Positions 17,844 through 25,936 of a DNA stretch of 64,000 nucleotides are shown piece after piece. The DNA comes from Pusillimonas noertemannii (GTDB lineage Bacteria > Pseudomonadota > Gammaproteobacteria > Burkholderiales > Burkholderiaceae_B), in NCBI RefSeq assembly GCF_003096595.1, contig NZ_QEKO01000002.1:435064-499063 (forward strand), given 5' to 3'. A program made the translations under genes and the position numbers. Every line of letters begins with the position of its first letter. Within the stretch, counting starts at the first letter, position 1. The notes beneath the pieces were generated by a model that was not told the DNA's origin, ran no database searches, and saw only the letters and a list, made by a program, of their open reading frames with translations.

Positions 17844-18743
17844 CTAAAATCCGGCCAGCAACTGGCGAAGGTGCCGGGCGCCCGCCTTGCCCTTGTAGGC
17901 ATGCCGCCACAGCTTCGAGATCATGTTCTCGTACAGCCGCAGCGCCTGAGGCGACTCGGTGACGGTGGCGATGCCGTTGCGCACATTGGGCAGTTCGGCC
18001 AGCCTGAACGGACTGACGGCCAGCGCCTTTCTGCGCCCCATGGTGAACACCTGGAAGGTCGAGGCGGGCATGGTGTCGTCGACCAGCGCAATCTGCACGT
18101 GCAGGGGCTCGCTTTCCATCAACTCGGCCATGTGCTCGACTTCGGCTCGCGCCGCCGCCTGGCGCGCCTTGCGGGTGCGCGCGGGCAGGTCCATGCGGCC
18201 CACCAGGCCGTTGTACAGGAAACGTTCGAGCTCGCGCAGGCCCACCAGGCTGATCAGATGGGGTTTCCGCTGCTCGAATGCTTCTTTGCGCTCGGCGATC
18301 AGGCGTATCAGCTCGTCGACCTCTTTCTGCTTGAGCACGCCGCCTGTTTCGCGCGGCGTGGCCTCGAGCAGCATGGACCGCATGTGCTCCAGGTAATGGT
18401 CGGACGTGAGCAGCAGCGAAACGGGTTCGAAATGCGCAAAAATGCGCTCGGACTTTTGCTCGAGCTGGCGCATCCGCTCGAACAGCCCCATGGCGTTCGA
18501 GTAATACTCGACCTCGACCCCAAGCAGCGATGCCAGCGATGTATCGAGCAGGTGGGCAAGGCGCTCGAGCATTTCGATCTTGACGATCTCGCCCTTTTCC
18601 ATGCGGTAGACCACCGCGCGCGACACGCCCAGGCGCTCGGCCACGTCTTCGGCCTGCAAGCCCGCACCGACACGATAGGCCCTGAGCCGGTTGCCCAGTG
18701 CCGCGTAATCGATGGTCGACTTGAACGTACGCGTGGCGCTCAT
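17844..18743 (-). CDS. XRE-family transcriptional regulator of the orotate operon
   Basis: The 299-residue protein has an N-terminal Cro/C1-type helix-turn-helix near residues 15-65 (GAGLQAEDVAERLGVSRAVVYRMEKGE). A 230-residue C-terminal region of unknown fold follows, too long for a simple repressor and probably effector-binding. It overlaps the stop of the phosphoribosyltransferase gene by 4 bp (ATGA), so it is the last gene of the seven-gene operon and is translationally coupled. By position it should regulate the operon in response to orotate or a pathway intermediate. That is inference; no operator is proven. Confidence 0.82.
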   Translation of the reverse strand: MSATRTFKSTIDYAALGNRLRAYRVGAGLQAEDVAERLGVSRAVVYRMEKGEIVKIEMLERLAHLLDTSLASLLGVEVEYYSNAMGLFERMRQLEQKSERIFAHFEPVSLLLTSDHYLEHMRSMLLEATPRETGGVLKQKEVDELIRLIAERKEAFEQRKPHLISLVGLRELERFLYNGLVGRMDLPARTRKARQAAARAEVEHMAELMESEPLHVQIALVDDTMPASTFQVFTMGRRKALAVSPFRLAELPNVRNGIATVTESPQALRLYENMISKLWRHAYKGKAGARHLRQLLAGF

Positions 18744-19432
18744 CTGGGAGGGCCTGCCTCGGCATATGACGCGCGTCCGCCGCGATCTCGCGACCACGCG
18801 GCCGGGTCGTCGAGGAAATCCGCCAGCTCGTCCAGCACCGGCCCGGAAAAATCGCCGCGCTCGCGCGCGACGGCCAGCACGTCTTTCCAGGTGGCCAGCG
18901 CATGAACCTCGACCCCCAGGGGGACGAGCAACTGATCGGTGGGAAAAGTGCCGTAGTCGAAAACGATGAACAAGTCGCTGACATGCGCGCCGCAGGCGGA
19001 CAGCGCCTGGCAGAAGCGCAGCTTGGACTGCCCCCCCGCCATCATGTCGTCGACCAGCAGCACCTTGGAGCCCGGTTCGAGCACGCCTTCGACCTGGCTC
19101 TGCCCCGCCTGCTTCTTGCGCACGTACTGCATGGGCAGGTTCAGCGCCTCGGCCAGCCAGGCCGCCAGTGCGATGCCGCTGGCTTCGCCGCCAACGACCG
19201 AGGAAATGCCCTTCAGCGCGCCCTTGGCCGCAAGCAGAGCCTGCGCACGCCTGACGATGTCGCGGCGCAGGTCCGGAAAAGAGATGAGGCGGCGGCAGTC
19301 GATATAGACGGGACTGGCCCACCCCGAAGGCAGGCGAAAGGGCTCGTCGGTGCGCGCCGTGACACAGCCTGCATCCAGCAATGCAGCCGCGACGGCTTTC
19401 GAGTCGGGATCGGGCGTGTAGTGCTTGGTCAC
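18740..19432 (-). CDS. orotate phosphoribosyltransferase (second-copy type)
   Basis: The 230-residue cytosolic enzyme starts at GTG behind GGAGACATC. It joins orotate to PRPP to give OMP. The PRPP-binding loop is KVLLVDDMMAGGQSK near residues 125-139, and family features include LPSGWASPVYIDCRRLIS at the N-terminal orotate pocket and VVGGEASGIALAAWLA. It differs from housekeeping PyrE in the loop (DDMMAGGQS rather than the usual EDVxTTGGS) and in a longer C-terminus. In this operon it can salvage imported orotate into the pyrimidine nucleotide pool, or act as an orotate sensor with the overlapping XRE gene. A separate biosynthetic pyrE is expected elsewhere in the genome. Confidence 0.85.
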   Translation of the reverse strand: MTKHYTPDPDSKAVAAALLDAGCVTARTDEPFRLPSGWASPVYIDCRRLISFPDLRRDIVRRAQALLAAKGALKGISSVVGGEASGIALAAWLAEALNLPMQYVRKKQAGQSQVEGVLEPGSKVLLVDDMMAGGQSKLRFCQALSACGAHVSDLFIVFDYGTFPTDQLLVPLGVEVHALATWKDVLAVARERGDFSGPVLDELADFLDDPAAWSRDRGGRASYAEAGPPR

Positions 19433-19475
19433 GATGTCTCCACTTTCCGGGAACGGCGAACCCGCCGTTCATGGC

Positions 19476-20933
19476 CTAACTGTTTTCGTCTCCCGCCTCG
19501 GGCGGATCAATATGCCGAGCGCGGTTGACCAGCTCGTACACGCGCGGCTGCGTCAGCACCTCGTGGCGCAGGGCGTCATCGAGCTCGGTTTCGGTCATCA
19601 GCCGGCGGCGCAGGATGACGTCCCGCACATTGGTGCCATTGGCATAGGCCTCGGCCGCCACCGCGGTGGCCTCTTCGTACCCGATGAAGGGATTGAGCGC
19701 CGTCACCAGCGAGATCGATCGGTCTAGATTGCTCTTGAGCCGGTCGGGATTGGCCGTGATGCCCTTGACGCACAGGTCGGCGAGCGTGGTGCAGCCATTG
19801 GCAAGATGCTTGAAGCTGCGGAACAGCGCGTTGGCGATAATGGGCTCGAAGGCATTGAGCTGCAGCTGGCCCGCCTCGGCCGCCATGGTAACGGTAAGGT
19901 CATTGCCGATAACCTCGAAGGCGATCTGGTTGACCACTTCGGGGATGACGGGATTGACCTTGCCAGGCATGATGGAAGACCCCGCCTGCATGGGCGGCAG
20001 GTTGATTTCACCAAAACCCGAGCGCGGCCCGCTGGACAGCAGGCGCAAGTCGTTGCAGGTTTTAGAGAGCTTTACGGCAATGCGCTTCAAGATACCCGAC
20101 AACTGCACGAAACCGCCGCAATCCTGGGTGGCCTCGATCAGGTTGGGTGCGGTATGCAGCGACAGCCCGGTAATCTGGTTCAGGGCGGCAAGCGCCTTGC
20201 CCGCGTAATCCGGATGGGCGGTGATGCCCGTGCCGATGGCCGTCGCCCCCAGGTTGATTTCACTGATCAGGCGCTTGGCTTCGTCCAGCCTTGTGATGTC
20301 TTCCTCGAGCATCAGCGCATAGGTGGAAAACTCTTGTCCCAGGGTCATGGGCACCGCGTCCTGCAATTGCGTGCGGCCTATCTTTAGCAGGGGCGAGAAC
20401 TCCAGCGCCTTGGCATGAAACGCCGCGCGCAGATGCTCCATGGCGGCCAGCAGGCTGTCCATGGAAAACAGCGCCGCGATGCGCAGCGCCGTGGGGTAGA
20501 CGTCGTTGGTGCTTTGCGCCATGTTGACGTCTTCGTTGGGATGCAAATGCCTGTACTGGCCGCGTTCATGCCCCAGGAGCTCGAGCGCGCGGTTGCAGAT
20601 GACCTCGTTGGCGTTCATGTTGGTCGACGTGCCCGCGCCGCCCTGGATCACGTCCACGACGAACTGGTCGTGCAGCGATCCGGCGCGGATCTCTTCGCAT
20701 GCCGCAACGATGGCCTCGCATTTTTTTGTGGCCAGCAGGCCAAGCTCGGTATTGGCCTGGGCCGCGGCCTGCTTGACCGAGGCCAATGCCACCACCAGCT
20801 CGGGAAAGATGGAAACCGATGTGCCCGTAATCTGGAAATTCTCGCACGCGCGCAGGGTGTGCACACCATAATAGGCATCGATAGGTACTTCGCGCTCGCC
20901 CAGGAGGTCGCGCTCGATGCGAAACTCGCTCAT
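19476..20933 (-). CDS. aspA: aspartate ammonia-lyase
   Basis: The 485-residue member of the aspartase/fumarase superfamily catalyses L-aspartate -> fumarate + ammonia in the cytosol. The flexible active-site loop GSSIMPGKVNPVIPEVVNQ is present. Its NPVIPEVVNQ tail is the aspartase rather than the fumarase form. The other conserved regions are STNDVYPTA and GRTQLQDAVPMTLGQE. The start follows TGAGGCTTAT, and the carboxylase-like M20 gene ends only 7 bp upstream. In the operon it is the final step, sending the carbon of orotate into the TCA cycle as fumarate and releasing ammonia. Confidence 0.92.
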   Translation of the reverse strand: MSEFRIERDLLGEREVPIDAYYGVHTLRACENFQITGTSVSIFPELVVALASVKQAAAQANTELGLLATKKCEAIVAACEEIRAGSLHDQFVVDVIQGGAGTSTNMNANEVICNRALELLGHERGQYRHLHPNEDVNMAQSTNDVYPTALRIAALFSMDSLLAAMEHLRAAFHAKALEFSPLLKIGRTQLQDAVPMTLGQEFSTYALMLEEDITRLDEAKRLISEINLGATAIGTGITAHPDYAGKALAALNQITGLSLHTAPNLIEATQDCGGFVQLSGILKRIAVKLSKTCNDLRLLSSGPRSGFGEINLPPMQAGSSIMPGKVNPVIPEVVNQIAFEVIGNDLTVTMAAEAGQLQLNAFEPIIANALFRSFKHLANGCTTLADLCVKGITANPDRLKSNLDRSISLVTALNPFIGYEEATAVAAEAYANGTNVRDVILRRRLMTETELDDALRHEVLTQPRVYELVNRARHIDPPEAGDENS

Positions 20934-20940
20934 ATAAGCC

Positions 20941-22197
20941 TCAAGATAATTGGTTCAGGGCGTCGGCCAATACCTGTACGCCCAACATGAAATCTTCGAT
21001 CTCCATTGCTTCGCGAGGGTTATGGGAACCGTTCTGGTTGCGCACGAACAGCATGCCGCTGGGTATGCCGGCGTTGGCAAACAGCGACGCGTCGTGTCCC
21101 GCGCCACTGGGAATCACTTCGTAGGGCACGCCGCGCTGTTCACAAGCTTTGGACAAAATATCGCAGATTTGGGTGTCCATAGTAGCCGGTTCGCTGAATA
21201 CGCGCCTGTCGAATTCGAATTTCACCCCTCTTTCGCGGCTGATCGCCGCACATTCGGCGCGCATCAACTGATAGAAAGCCTCGAGCGTGTCGGTGCTTTT
21301 GCTGCGGGCCTCCAGGCTGAAGCTTACCCGCCCCGGAATGCGTGAAATGGAGTGTTCGGCCGGATCGGTCTGCACGATGCCTGCTGTGACCACGAGATCG
21401 GTGCCGCGCTCGAGCAGCACGCGCCAATGCTCGTCCAGCCGCATGACAAGGTCGGACACCGCGAACATGGCATCGTGGCGCAGCCAGCGGGGCACGACGC
21501 CGGAATGCTGGGCATCGCCCAGGCATTCGATGCGATTGTGGCGGATATTGCCCCGGATGCCCGACACCACCGCCACGGGCAGGCCACGCGCCACCATGAC
21601 AGGTCCCTGCTCGATGTGCAATTCAAGATAGGCAAGAATGTGCCCGAGGTCGACCAGGACCTCTTGTTCACGTATGGCCTGGACGTCGGCGCCGACACGC
21701 TCCATGTATTGCGCCAGCGTATCGCCCGTGCTGCGCTGGGTAAGATCGAGGTCGGCCTGGCCGAGCTTGCCCAGCAGCGCGCTGGAACCCATGTAGGCCT
21801 TGCCGAACCAGGCGCTTTCTTCGCCCCGAAACGCAACCACCCGCAGCGGCGGCCCCTTGCCGCCGCCTTCGCGCTGGCGTGCGATAAGGCACAGCAGGCC
21901 GGCCACCACCCCCGCCAGCCCGTCGTAGTTGCCGCCCTGGGGCACTGAGTCGATGTGGGAACCCACCCAGACCGCCGGCGTATCGGCGGCAAGGTCGGGG
22001 GGGCTGAACAGAATATTGGCGGCCCGGTCGGCCTCGACCGCAAGGCCCTCGGCCTGGGCCAGCCGGGTCAGGTAGTCGCCCGCCGCCGATTCGCCCTGAC
22101 CATAGCTTTCGCGGGTAACGCCCACGCCGTCGAACGACATCTCGCGGACGTCGTTGAAGATTTGCTCGGCCAGTTCGCGATACTGCATGAGATCCAT
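20941..22197 (-). CDS. M20-family N-carbamoyl-amino-acid hydrolase; proposed N-carbamoyl-L-aspartate hydrolase (ureidosuccinase)
   Basis: The 418-residue cytosolic metallohydrolase belongs to the HyuC/beta-ureidopropionase/allantoate amidohydrolase branch of M20. Metal-binding residues are visible in order: His and Asp in VGSHIDSVPQGGNYDG, Glu-Glu in FRGEESAWF, His in LELHIEQGP and His in NGSHNPREA. Its amide substrates are N-carbamoyl compounds, which it splits to amino acid, CO2 and ammonia. Between a dihydroorotate dehydrogenase and an aspartase, the fitting substrate is N-carbamoyl-L-aspartate. The start follows CGGAGAACACG. The family assignment is firm; the specific substrate is inferred from neighbours. 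Confidence 0.85.
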   Translation of the reverse strand: MDLMQYRELAEQIFNDVREMSFDGVGVTRESYGQGESAAGDYLTRLAQAEGLAVEADRAANILFSPPDLAADTPAVWVGSHIDSVPQGGNYDGLAGVVAGLLCLIARQREGGGKGPPLRVVAFRGEESAWFGKAYMGSSALLGKLGQADLDLTQRSTGDTLAQYMERVGADVQAIREQEVLVDLGHILAYLELHIEQGPVMVARGLPVAVVSGIRGNIRHNRIECLGDAQHSGVVPRWLRHDAMFAVSDLVMRLDEHWRVLLERGTDLVVTAGIVQTDPAEHSISRIPGRVSFSLEARSKSTDTLEAFYQLMRAECAAISRERGVKFEFDRRVFSEPATMDTQICDILSKACEQRGVPYEVIPSGAGHDASLFANAGIPSGMLFVRNQNGSHNPREAMEIEDFMLGVQVLADALNQLS

Positions 22198-22216
22198 CGT
22201 GTTCTCCGACTTGGCC

Positions 22217-23167
22217 CTAACCCGACTGCTGGGCGAAGCGCAGCCAGCGGTCGGTCAATTGTCGGTCGAGCTTGACCTGGCCGGTGAGCTCGCTGATGCG
22301 CTCGACGCCCATTTCGTCGCAGTAGGCGTGCAGGCCGTCGATGATTTTCTGCATGACCCCCGGGTCGATGAACGAGGCTGTGCCCACCTGCACCGCCGTG
22401 GCACCGGCCAGCATGAACTCGACCGCGTCCTCGGCGCAGCGTATGCCGCCGCAGCCGATGATGGGAATGTGCACGCTGCGATAGCACTGGTGCACCATGC
22501 GCAGCGCAACCGGCTTGATCGCGGGCCCCGACAGGCCGCCCATGACGTTGCCCAGCTTGGGTTTGCGGGTGCGCACGTCGATCGACATGCCCAGCATGGT
22601 GTTGCCCATGACGATGCCGTCGGCGCCGGCCTCTTCGGCCGCCTTGGCCACCACGGCCACATGGGAGGCGTTGGGCGTCAGCTTGGCCCAGAACGGATGG
22701 CTGGTATGGCGCCTTATCGCGCTGACCGCCTTGTAGGTAGTGTCGGGGTCCATGGCAAAGGCCATGCCGTCCGCCTCGAGATTGGGGCAGGAGATATTGG
22801 CTTCGATCACGGCCACCTCGGGCAGCGACATCTCGGCCACGGCCTGCGCAAATTCGTCGACGGTGTCGGCCGAGATGGAAACCACCACGGGCGTGTCGTA
22901 GCGGGTATAGGGCGGCAGCACTTCGCGCCGGTAGTAGTCGAGCCCCTTGCTGGGAATGCCGATGGAATTGAGCATGCCGCTGGGGGTTTCGGCCACGCGC
23001 GGCGTGGGGTTGCCGGCCCGGCTTTTGGGCGACACGCTTTTGATCACCAGCGCCCCCAGATTATTGAAATCGAGCGCCTCGGAGTATTCGATGGCGAAGC
23101 AGCCTGACGCCGGCATGACCGGATTGCGCAGCTTCAGGTCGCCCACCTTGACATTGAGCTTAGCCAA
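22217..23167 (-). CDS. dihydroorotate dehydrogenase, class 1B catalytic subunit (probably running as orotate reductase)
   Basis: The 316-residue FMN enzyme has the class 1 catalytic Cys in EANISCPNLEADG and the FMN-phosphate site IIGCGGI with GATAVQVGTASF. The stretch GGLSGPAIKPVALRMV is characteristic of PyrDB. I place the start at a TTG overlapping the end of the pyrK gene, because GGGGAGG lies 6 bp upstream and the family N-terminus (LNVKVGDLKLRNPV) begins right after. Class 1B enzymes use the PyrK partner and NAD(H). With aspartase and carbamoylase downstream, the direction is likely orotate -> dihydroorotate, as in orotate-fermenting clostridia. Soluble heterotetramer expected. Confidence 0.88.
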   Translation of the reverse strand: MAKLNVKVGDLKLRNPVMPASGCFAIEYSEALDFNNLGALVIKSVSPKSRAGNPTPRVAETPSGMLNSIGIPSKGLDYYRREVLPPYTRYDTPVVVSISADTVDEFAQAVAEMSLPEVAVIEANISCPNLEADGMAFAMDPDTTYKAVSAIRRHTSHPFWAKLTPNASHVAVVAKAAEEAGADGIVMGNTMLGMSIDVRTRKPKLGNVMGGLSGPAIKPVALRMVHQCYRSVHIPIIGCGGIRCAEDAVEFMLAGATAVQVGTASFIDPGVMQKIIDGLHAYCDEMGVERISELTGQVKLDRQLTDRWLRFAQQSG

Positions 23168-24011
23168 ATTCGACCTCCCCGACGACGTCGCGTATAGAGA
23201 AAACCGGCCCTTCGCGACAGACCCGCAGAAACTGCTTGTCGCCCTCGGCGGTGTCGAACAGGCGCACACAGGAAAGACAGACACCCATGCCGCAGGCCAT
23301 GCGCTGTTCCATGGCAACCTGGCCAAGCACGTCGGGATAGTCGGCCAGCACCCGCTGCAACAGCATCAGCAGGCGATGCGAGCCACAGGTATAGACCGCG
23401 TCGTGGCTGTGCTGCTCAAGCTGCCGGCGTACCAGCGCCTCGACCGCGTCGACGTCGGACGAGCCGTCGCTGTCGTAGACACAGTGCACATCGGCCGGGG
23501 CGCCGCGCAGGAACTCGTCGCGCATGAGGTCTTTGGGCGCGCGCGCCGACATGATGGCGGTAACGGCAATGCCCCGGTCCGCCGCCATTTGCACCAGCGG
23601 CGCCATGGTGGCCAGCCCCACGCCCCGCGCCACCACCATAATGCGCTTGAATTCCGGCCCAAGAAAAAAGGTATTGCCCAGCGGGCCGACGATATCCATA
23701 TGGTCGCCCACGGCCAGATCGGAGATGGCCAGGGTGCCCAGTCCCGTAACGTTGTACAGGAACTCCAGGGTCTCGGGCTGCGGGCCCATGCCGTAGACGC
23801 TCATGGGCCTTAGCAGGAAGGGCTGCAGGTCGTCGCTGACGGGGCACTTGAGCTGATAGAACTGGCCCGCCCGCGTCGCCCGGGCCAATGGGCCGGGCGC
23901 GCGCAGGCGAAGATATTTGTAGCGGTCGTTGACCCAACGGTGCTCGGCTACTTCGCAGCGATGAGAGGCGACGCTCTCGGCGTTGCGCTGGAAACCTTCT
24001 GCCTGCGTCAT
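23160..24011 (-). CDS. dihydroorotate dehydrogenase electron-transfer subunit (PyrK-like)
   Basis: The 283-residue flavo-iron-sulfur protein has an FAD-binding motif LLRPMSVYG near residue 68 and a nicotinamide domain with VARGVGLATMAPL. A C-terminal [2Fe-2S] site with four Cys in CGMGVCLSC and RVCREGPVF matches PyrK. It passes electrons between NAD(H) and the FMN of the catalytic subunit. The start follows CAGGAGAGGCGCA, and the stop overlaps the pyrD start by 8 bp, so the pair is translationally coupled. The N-terminal 25 residues are longer than in standard PyrK. Confidence 0.88.
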   Translation of the reverse strand: MTQAEGFQRNAESVASHRCEVAEHRWVNDRYKYLRLRAPGPLARATRAGQFYQLKCPVSDDLQPFLLRPMSVYGMGPQPETLEFLYNVTGLGTLAISDLAVGDHMDIVGPLGNTFFLGPEFKRIMVVARGVGLATMAPLVQMAADRGIAVTAIMSARAPKDLMRDEFLRGAPADVHCVYDSDGSSDVDAVEALVRRQLEQHSHDAVYTCGSHRLLMLLQRVLADYPDVLGQVAMEQRMACGMGVCLSCVRLFDTAEGDKQFLRVCREGPVFSIRDVVGEVEFG

Positions 24012-24060
24012 TGCGCCTCTCCTGAGTGGGCGGCCCGGGCCGCCCGTACTGCTTTCGACA

Positions 24061-25302
24061 TTACTTCAGCTCCACACCCTTGAGTTCGGGAATGAGGAAT
24101 ATGGTGGCCAGCATGGCCAGGACATAGATGGATGCCAGCAAGGCGATGGCGACGTGGAACGAGTACGCCATGGCCAGCGCGCCGATCACCACGGGGCCGA
24201 AGCCGCCGATGCCGCGGCCGATATTGAACAGCACGTTTTGTGCCGTGGCGCGGGCTTCGGTGGGATAGGCCTCGGAAATAAGGGCCCCGTAGCCGCCCAG
24301 CATGCCGTTGACGAACAGACCCATGAGGGCGCCGGCCCACAGCATGGTAGAGGGATCGGTAAGCTGCGAGTAGTACAGCACCATGACCACGGCGCCAGCC
24401 TGGAACATGATGAAGCTGGGCTTGCGGCCGATGCGGTCGGCAAGCTGTCCGAACACCCAGATGCCGATGGCCATGCCCACGATGGTGACGGATGTCCACA
24501 TGGCCGACTTGGTAAGGGTAAAGCCCAGTTCGGTGGACAAATAGCTGGGCATCCAGATCATGATGCCGAAGTAGCCGAAGTTCTGCACGCCGCACAGGAT
24601 GATGATGCCTATGCTGATCTTGGTGGTGGCGGCGTCTTTGACCAGCAGCCTGAACGAGCGGCCCAGCGAGCCCTTTTCCTTGGCCTTGCGCACGAAGACC
24701 TCGGGCTCGTGCAGGCGGTTGCGGATATACCAGGCGACAAGGGCGGGGATGATGCCCACCAGGAACATGCCGCGCCAGCCGATGTGGGGCAGCAGCAAGG
24801 GCGTGAGCAGCGCCGCGCCCAGCACGCCCGCCTGCCAGCCCAGCGCCACGTACGAAGACACCCGGGCGCGATGCTTGGCCGGCCAGGCCTCGGCGGCCAA
24901 CGCCATGCCGATGCCGAACTCGCCCCCCAGGCCCAGCCCGGCGATGGTGCGGTAGACGAGCAGGTCCCAGTAGCCTTGCGCAAAGGCGCAAAGCCCGGTA
25001 AAGACCGCGAACAGCACGATGGTCCAGGTAAGCACCCGCACGCGCCCGTAGTAGTCGCTGAGCGAGCCGAAGATGATGCCGCCGGCCACGGCGCCCACCA
25101 GGGTCCAGGTAACGAGCGAGCCGGCCTGGCTCGGGGTCAGCATCAGTTCGGCCGAGATGGCCGCCAGCATGAAGCCGAGAATCAGCAGGTCGAAGCCGTC
25201 CATGGCGTAGCCAACGGCCGACCCGGCAAGGGCCTTCCACCCATAGCGGGTGACTTTGTCTTGGTCGACGACATGGGTCGCCGGTTCGGTCTGAGCTTGC
25301 AC
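24061..25302 (-). CDS. MFS transporter, AAHS (aromatic acid:H+ symporter) type; proposed orotate importer
   Basis: The 413-residue inner-membrane carrier has about twelve hydrophobic segments. The AAHS signature MDGFDLLILGFML is in the first helix, GSLSDYYGRVRVL forms the cytoplasmic loop 2-3 motif, and QLADRIGRKPSF its repeat. The family carries aromatic carboxylates with protons. The start is GTG behind ACAGGAGTAGAACC. As the first gene of the operon, its likely cargo is orotate, a planar carboxylated pyrimidine. The cargo is inferred from the enzymes behind it. Confidence 0.85.
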   Translation of the reverse strand: MQAQTEPATHVVDQDKVTRYGWKALAGSAVGYAMDGFDLLILGFMLAAISAELMLTPSQAGSLVTWTLVGAVAGGIIFGSLSDYYGRVRVLTWTIVLFAVFTGLCAFAQGYWDLLVYRTIAGLGLGGEFGIGMALAAEAWPAKHRARVSSYVALGWQAGVLGAALLTPLLLPHIGWRGMFLVGIIPALVAWYIRNRLHEPEVFVRKAKEKGSLGRSFRLLVKDAATTKISIGIIILCGVQNFGYFGIMIWMPSYLSTELGFTLTKSAMWTSVTIVGMAIGIWVFGQLADRIGRKPSFIMFQAGAVVMVLYYSQLTDPSTMLWAGALMGLFVNGMLGGYGALISEAYPTEARATAQNVLFNIGRGIGGFGPVVIGALAMAYSFHVAIALLASIYVLAMLATIFLIPELKGVELK

Positions 25303-25440
25303 GGTTCTACTCCTGTGAAGGATGTTTGAATATTGAATATGCGGGCATCAGCGTGCCCTCCCACTCCTGTATATTTTTCGATATTAGTCTTTTTTTTGAG
25401 ATTCATAAACCCAAAAAAACTGGGGTTAACACTGATATTT
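25303..25440 (-). promoter_or_regulatory. AT-rich promoter region of the orotate operon
   Basis: This AT-rich stretch upstream of the transporter contains ATATTGAATAT (25330-25340), a palindrome around one base, and a second imperfect dyad ATATTTTTCGATAT (25371-25384). Both are candidate sites for the XRE regulator. Farther up, AACCC and GGGTT flank an A-run (25408-25427). No promoter hexamers are clear enough to name. Confidence 0.35.
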
Positions 25441-25522
25441 CAGGGAATTGACCCATTATTTCCGCCTAAGAATGCGGGCGGAACGGGTAGCGCCAGCAGT
25501 TCTTGCGCCCGCAAGCGGGATG

Positions 25523-25657
25523 CTAGCCGGCGCTATCGAGGAAGTGTTCCAGCACGACGTTGAAGGTGTCAGGGTCTTCCCAGTAGGGGGCATGCGCCGT
25601 GCGGGGAATGACTTCAAAATCGGCCTTGCGCAAGAGGCGGCGGGTTTTGAGCCGCCG
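25523..25657 (-). pseudogene. C-terminal remnant of an alpha/beta hydrolase
   Basis: In the minus frame directly behind the stop of the small membrane protein gene, about 40 residues (ending with HAPYWEDPDTFNVV and LEHFLDSAG, then a stop) read like the catalytic-His C-terminus of an alpha/beta hydrolase. No start codon or body of such a gene precedes it. It is a fossil left after deletion of most of the gene, with the small membrane gene now fused upstream at a TGA. Confidence 0.6.
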
Positions 25658-25825
25658 TCAGCCAAAAAGCTCGATCGCCTTGGTAATGACCGCGTAAACG
25701 ATCGCCAGGAGGCCAAGCCCCAGAAGCACGAGGCCCAGATTGCGATCGCGCAGGCCAAAGCCGATGAAGGTGAAGATCACTCCAAGCACGGCCAGCAGCA
25801 GCAATGTCGAATTATGGAAAAACAT
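25658..25825 (-). CDS. small membrane protein
   Basis: The 55-residue protein has a very strong ribosome binding site (GGGAGGGG 5 bp before the ATG). Two hydrophobic segments (LLLLAVLGVIFTFIGFG and LGLVLLGLGLLAIVYAVI) are separated by LRDRNL, so it is a small two-helix inner-membrane protein. I recognise no named family. Its stop codon adjoins a hydrolase remnant in the same frame. Function unknown. Confidence 0.65.
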   Translation of the reverse strand: MFFHNSTLLLLAVLGVIFTFIGFGLRDRNLGLVLLGLGLLAIVYAVITKAIELFG

Positions 25826-25936
25826 ATACCCCTCCCTTGAAAGCGCGGTCATGGCGCACTATGGATCGTAGCAAAAAGGCCGTTGGCGTTCTTGACGAAC
25901 GTCAAACCTCTTCGCCGCAGGGGGGCGTCGCGCTAC

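Noticed and set aside
22217-24011. Dihydropyrimidine dehydrogenase (PreA/PreT) for uracil degradation
   Set aside because: The catalytic subunit lacks the C-terminal ferredoxin domain of PreA, matches PyrDB motifs, and the partner is PyrK-like with one [2Fe-2S] site; aspartase next door fits orotate better than uracil.
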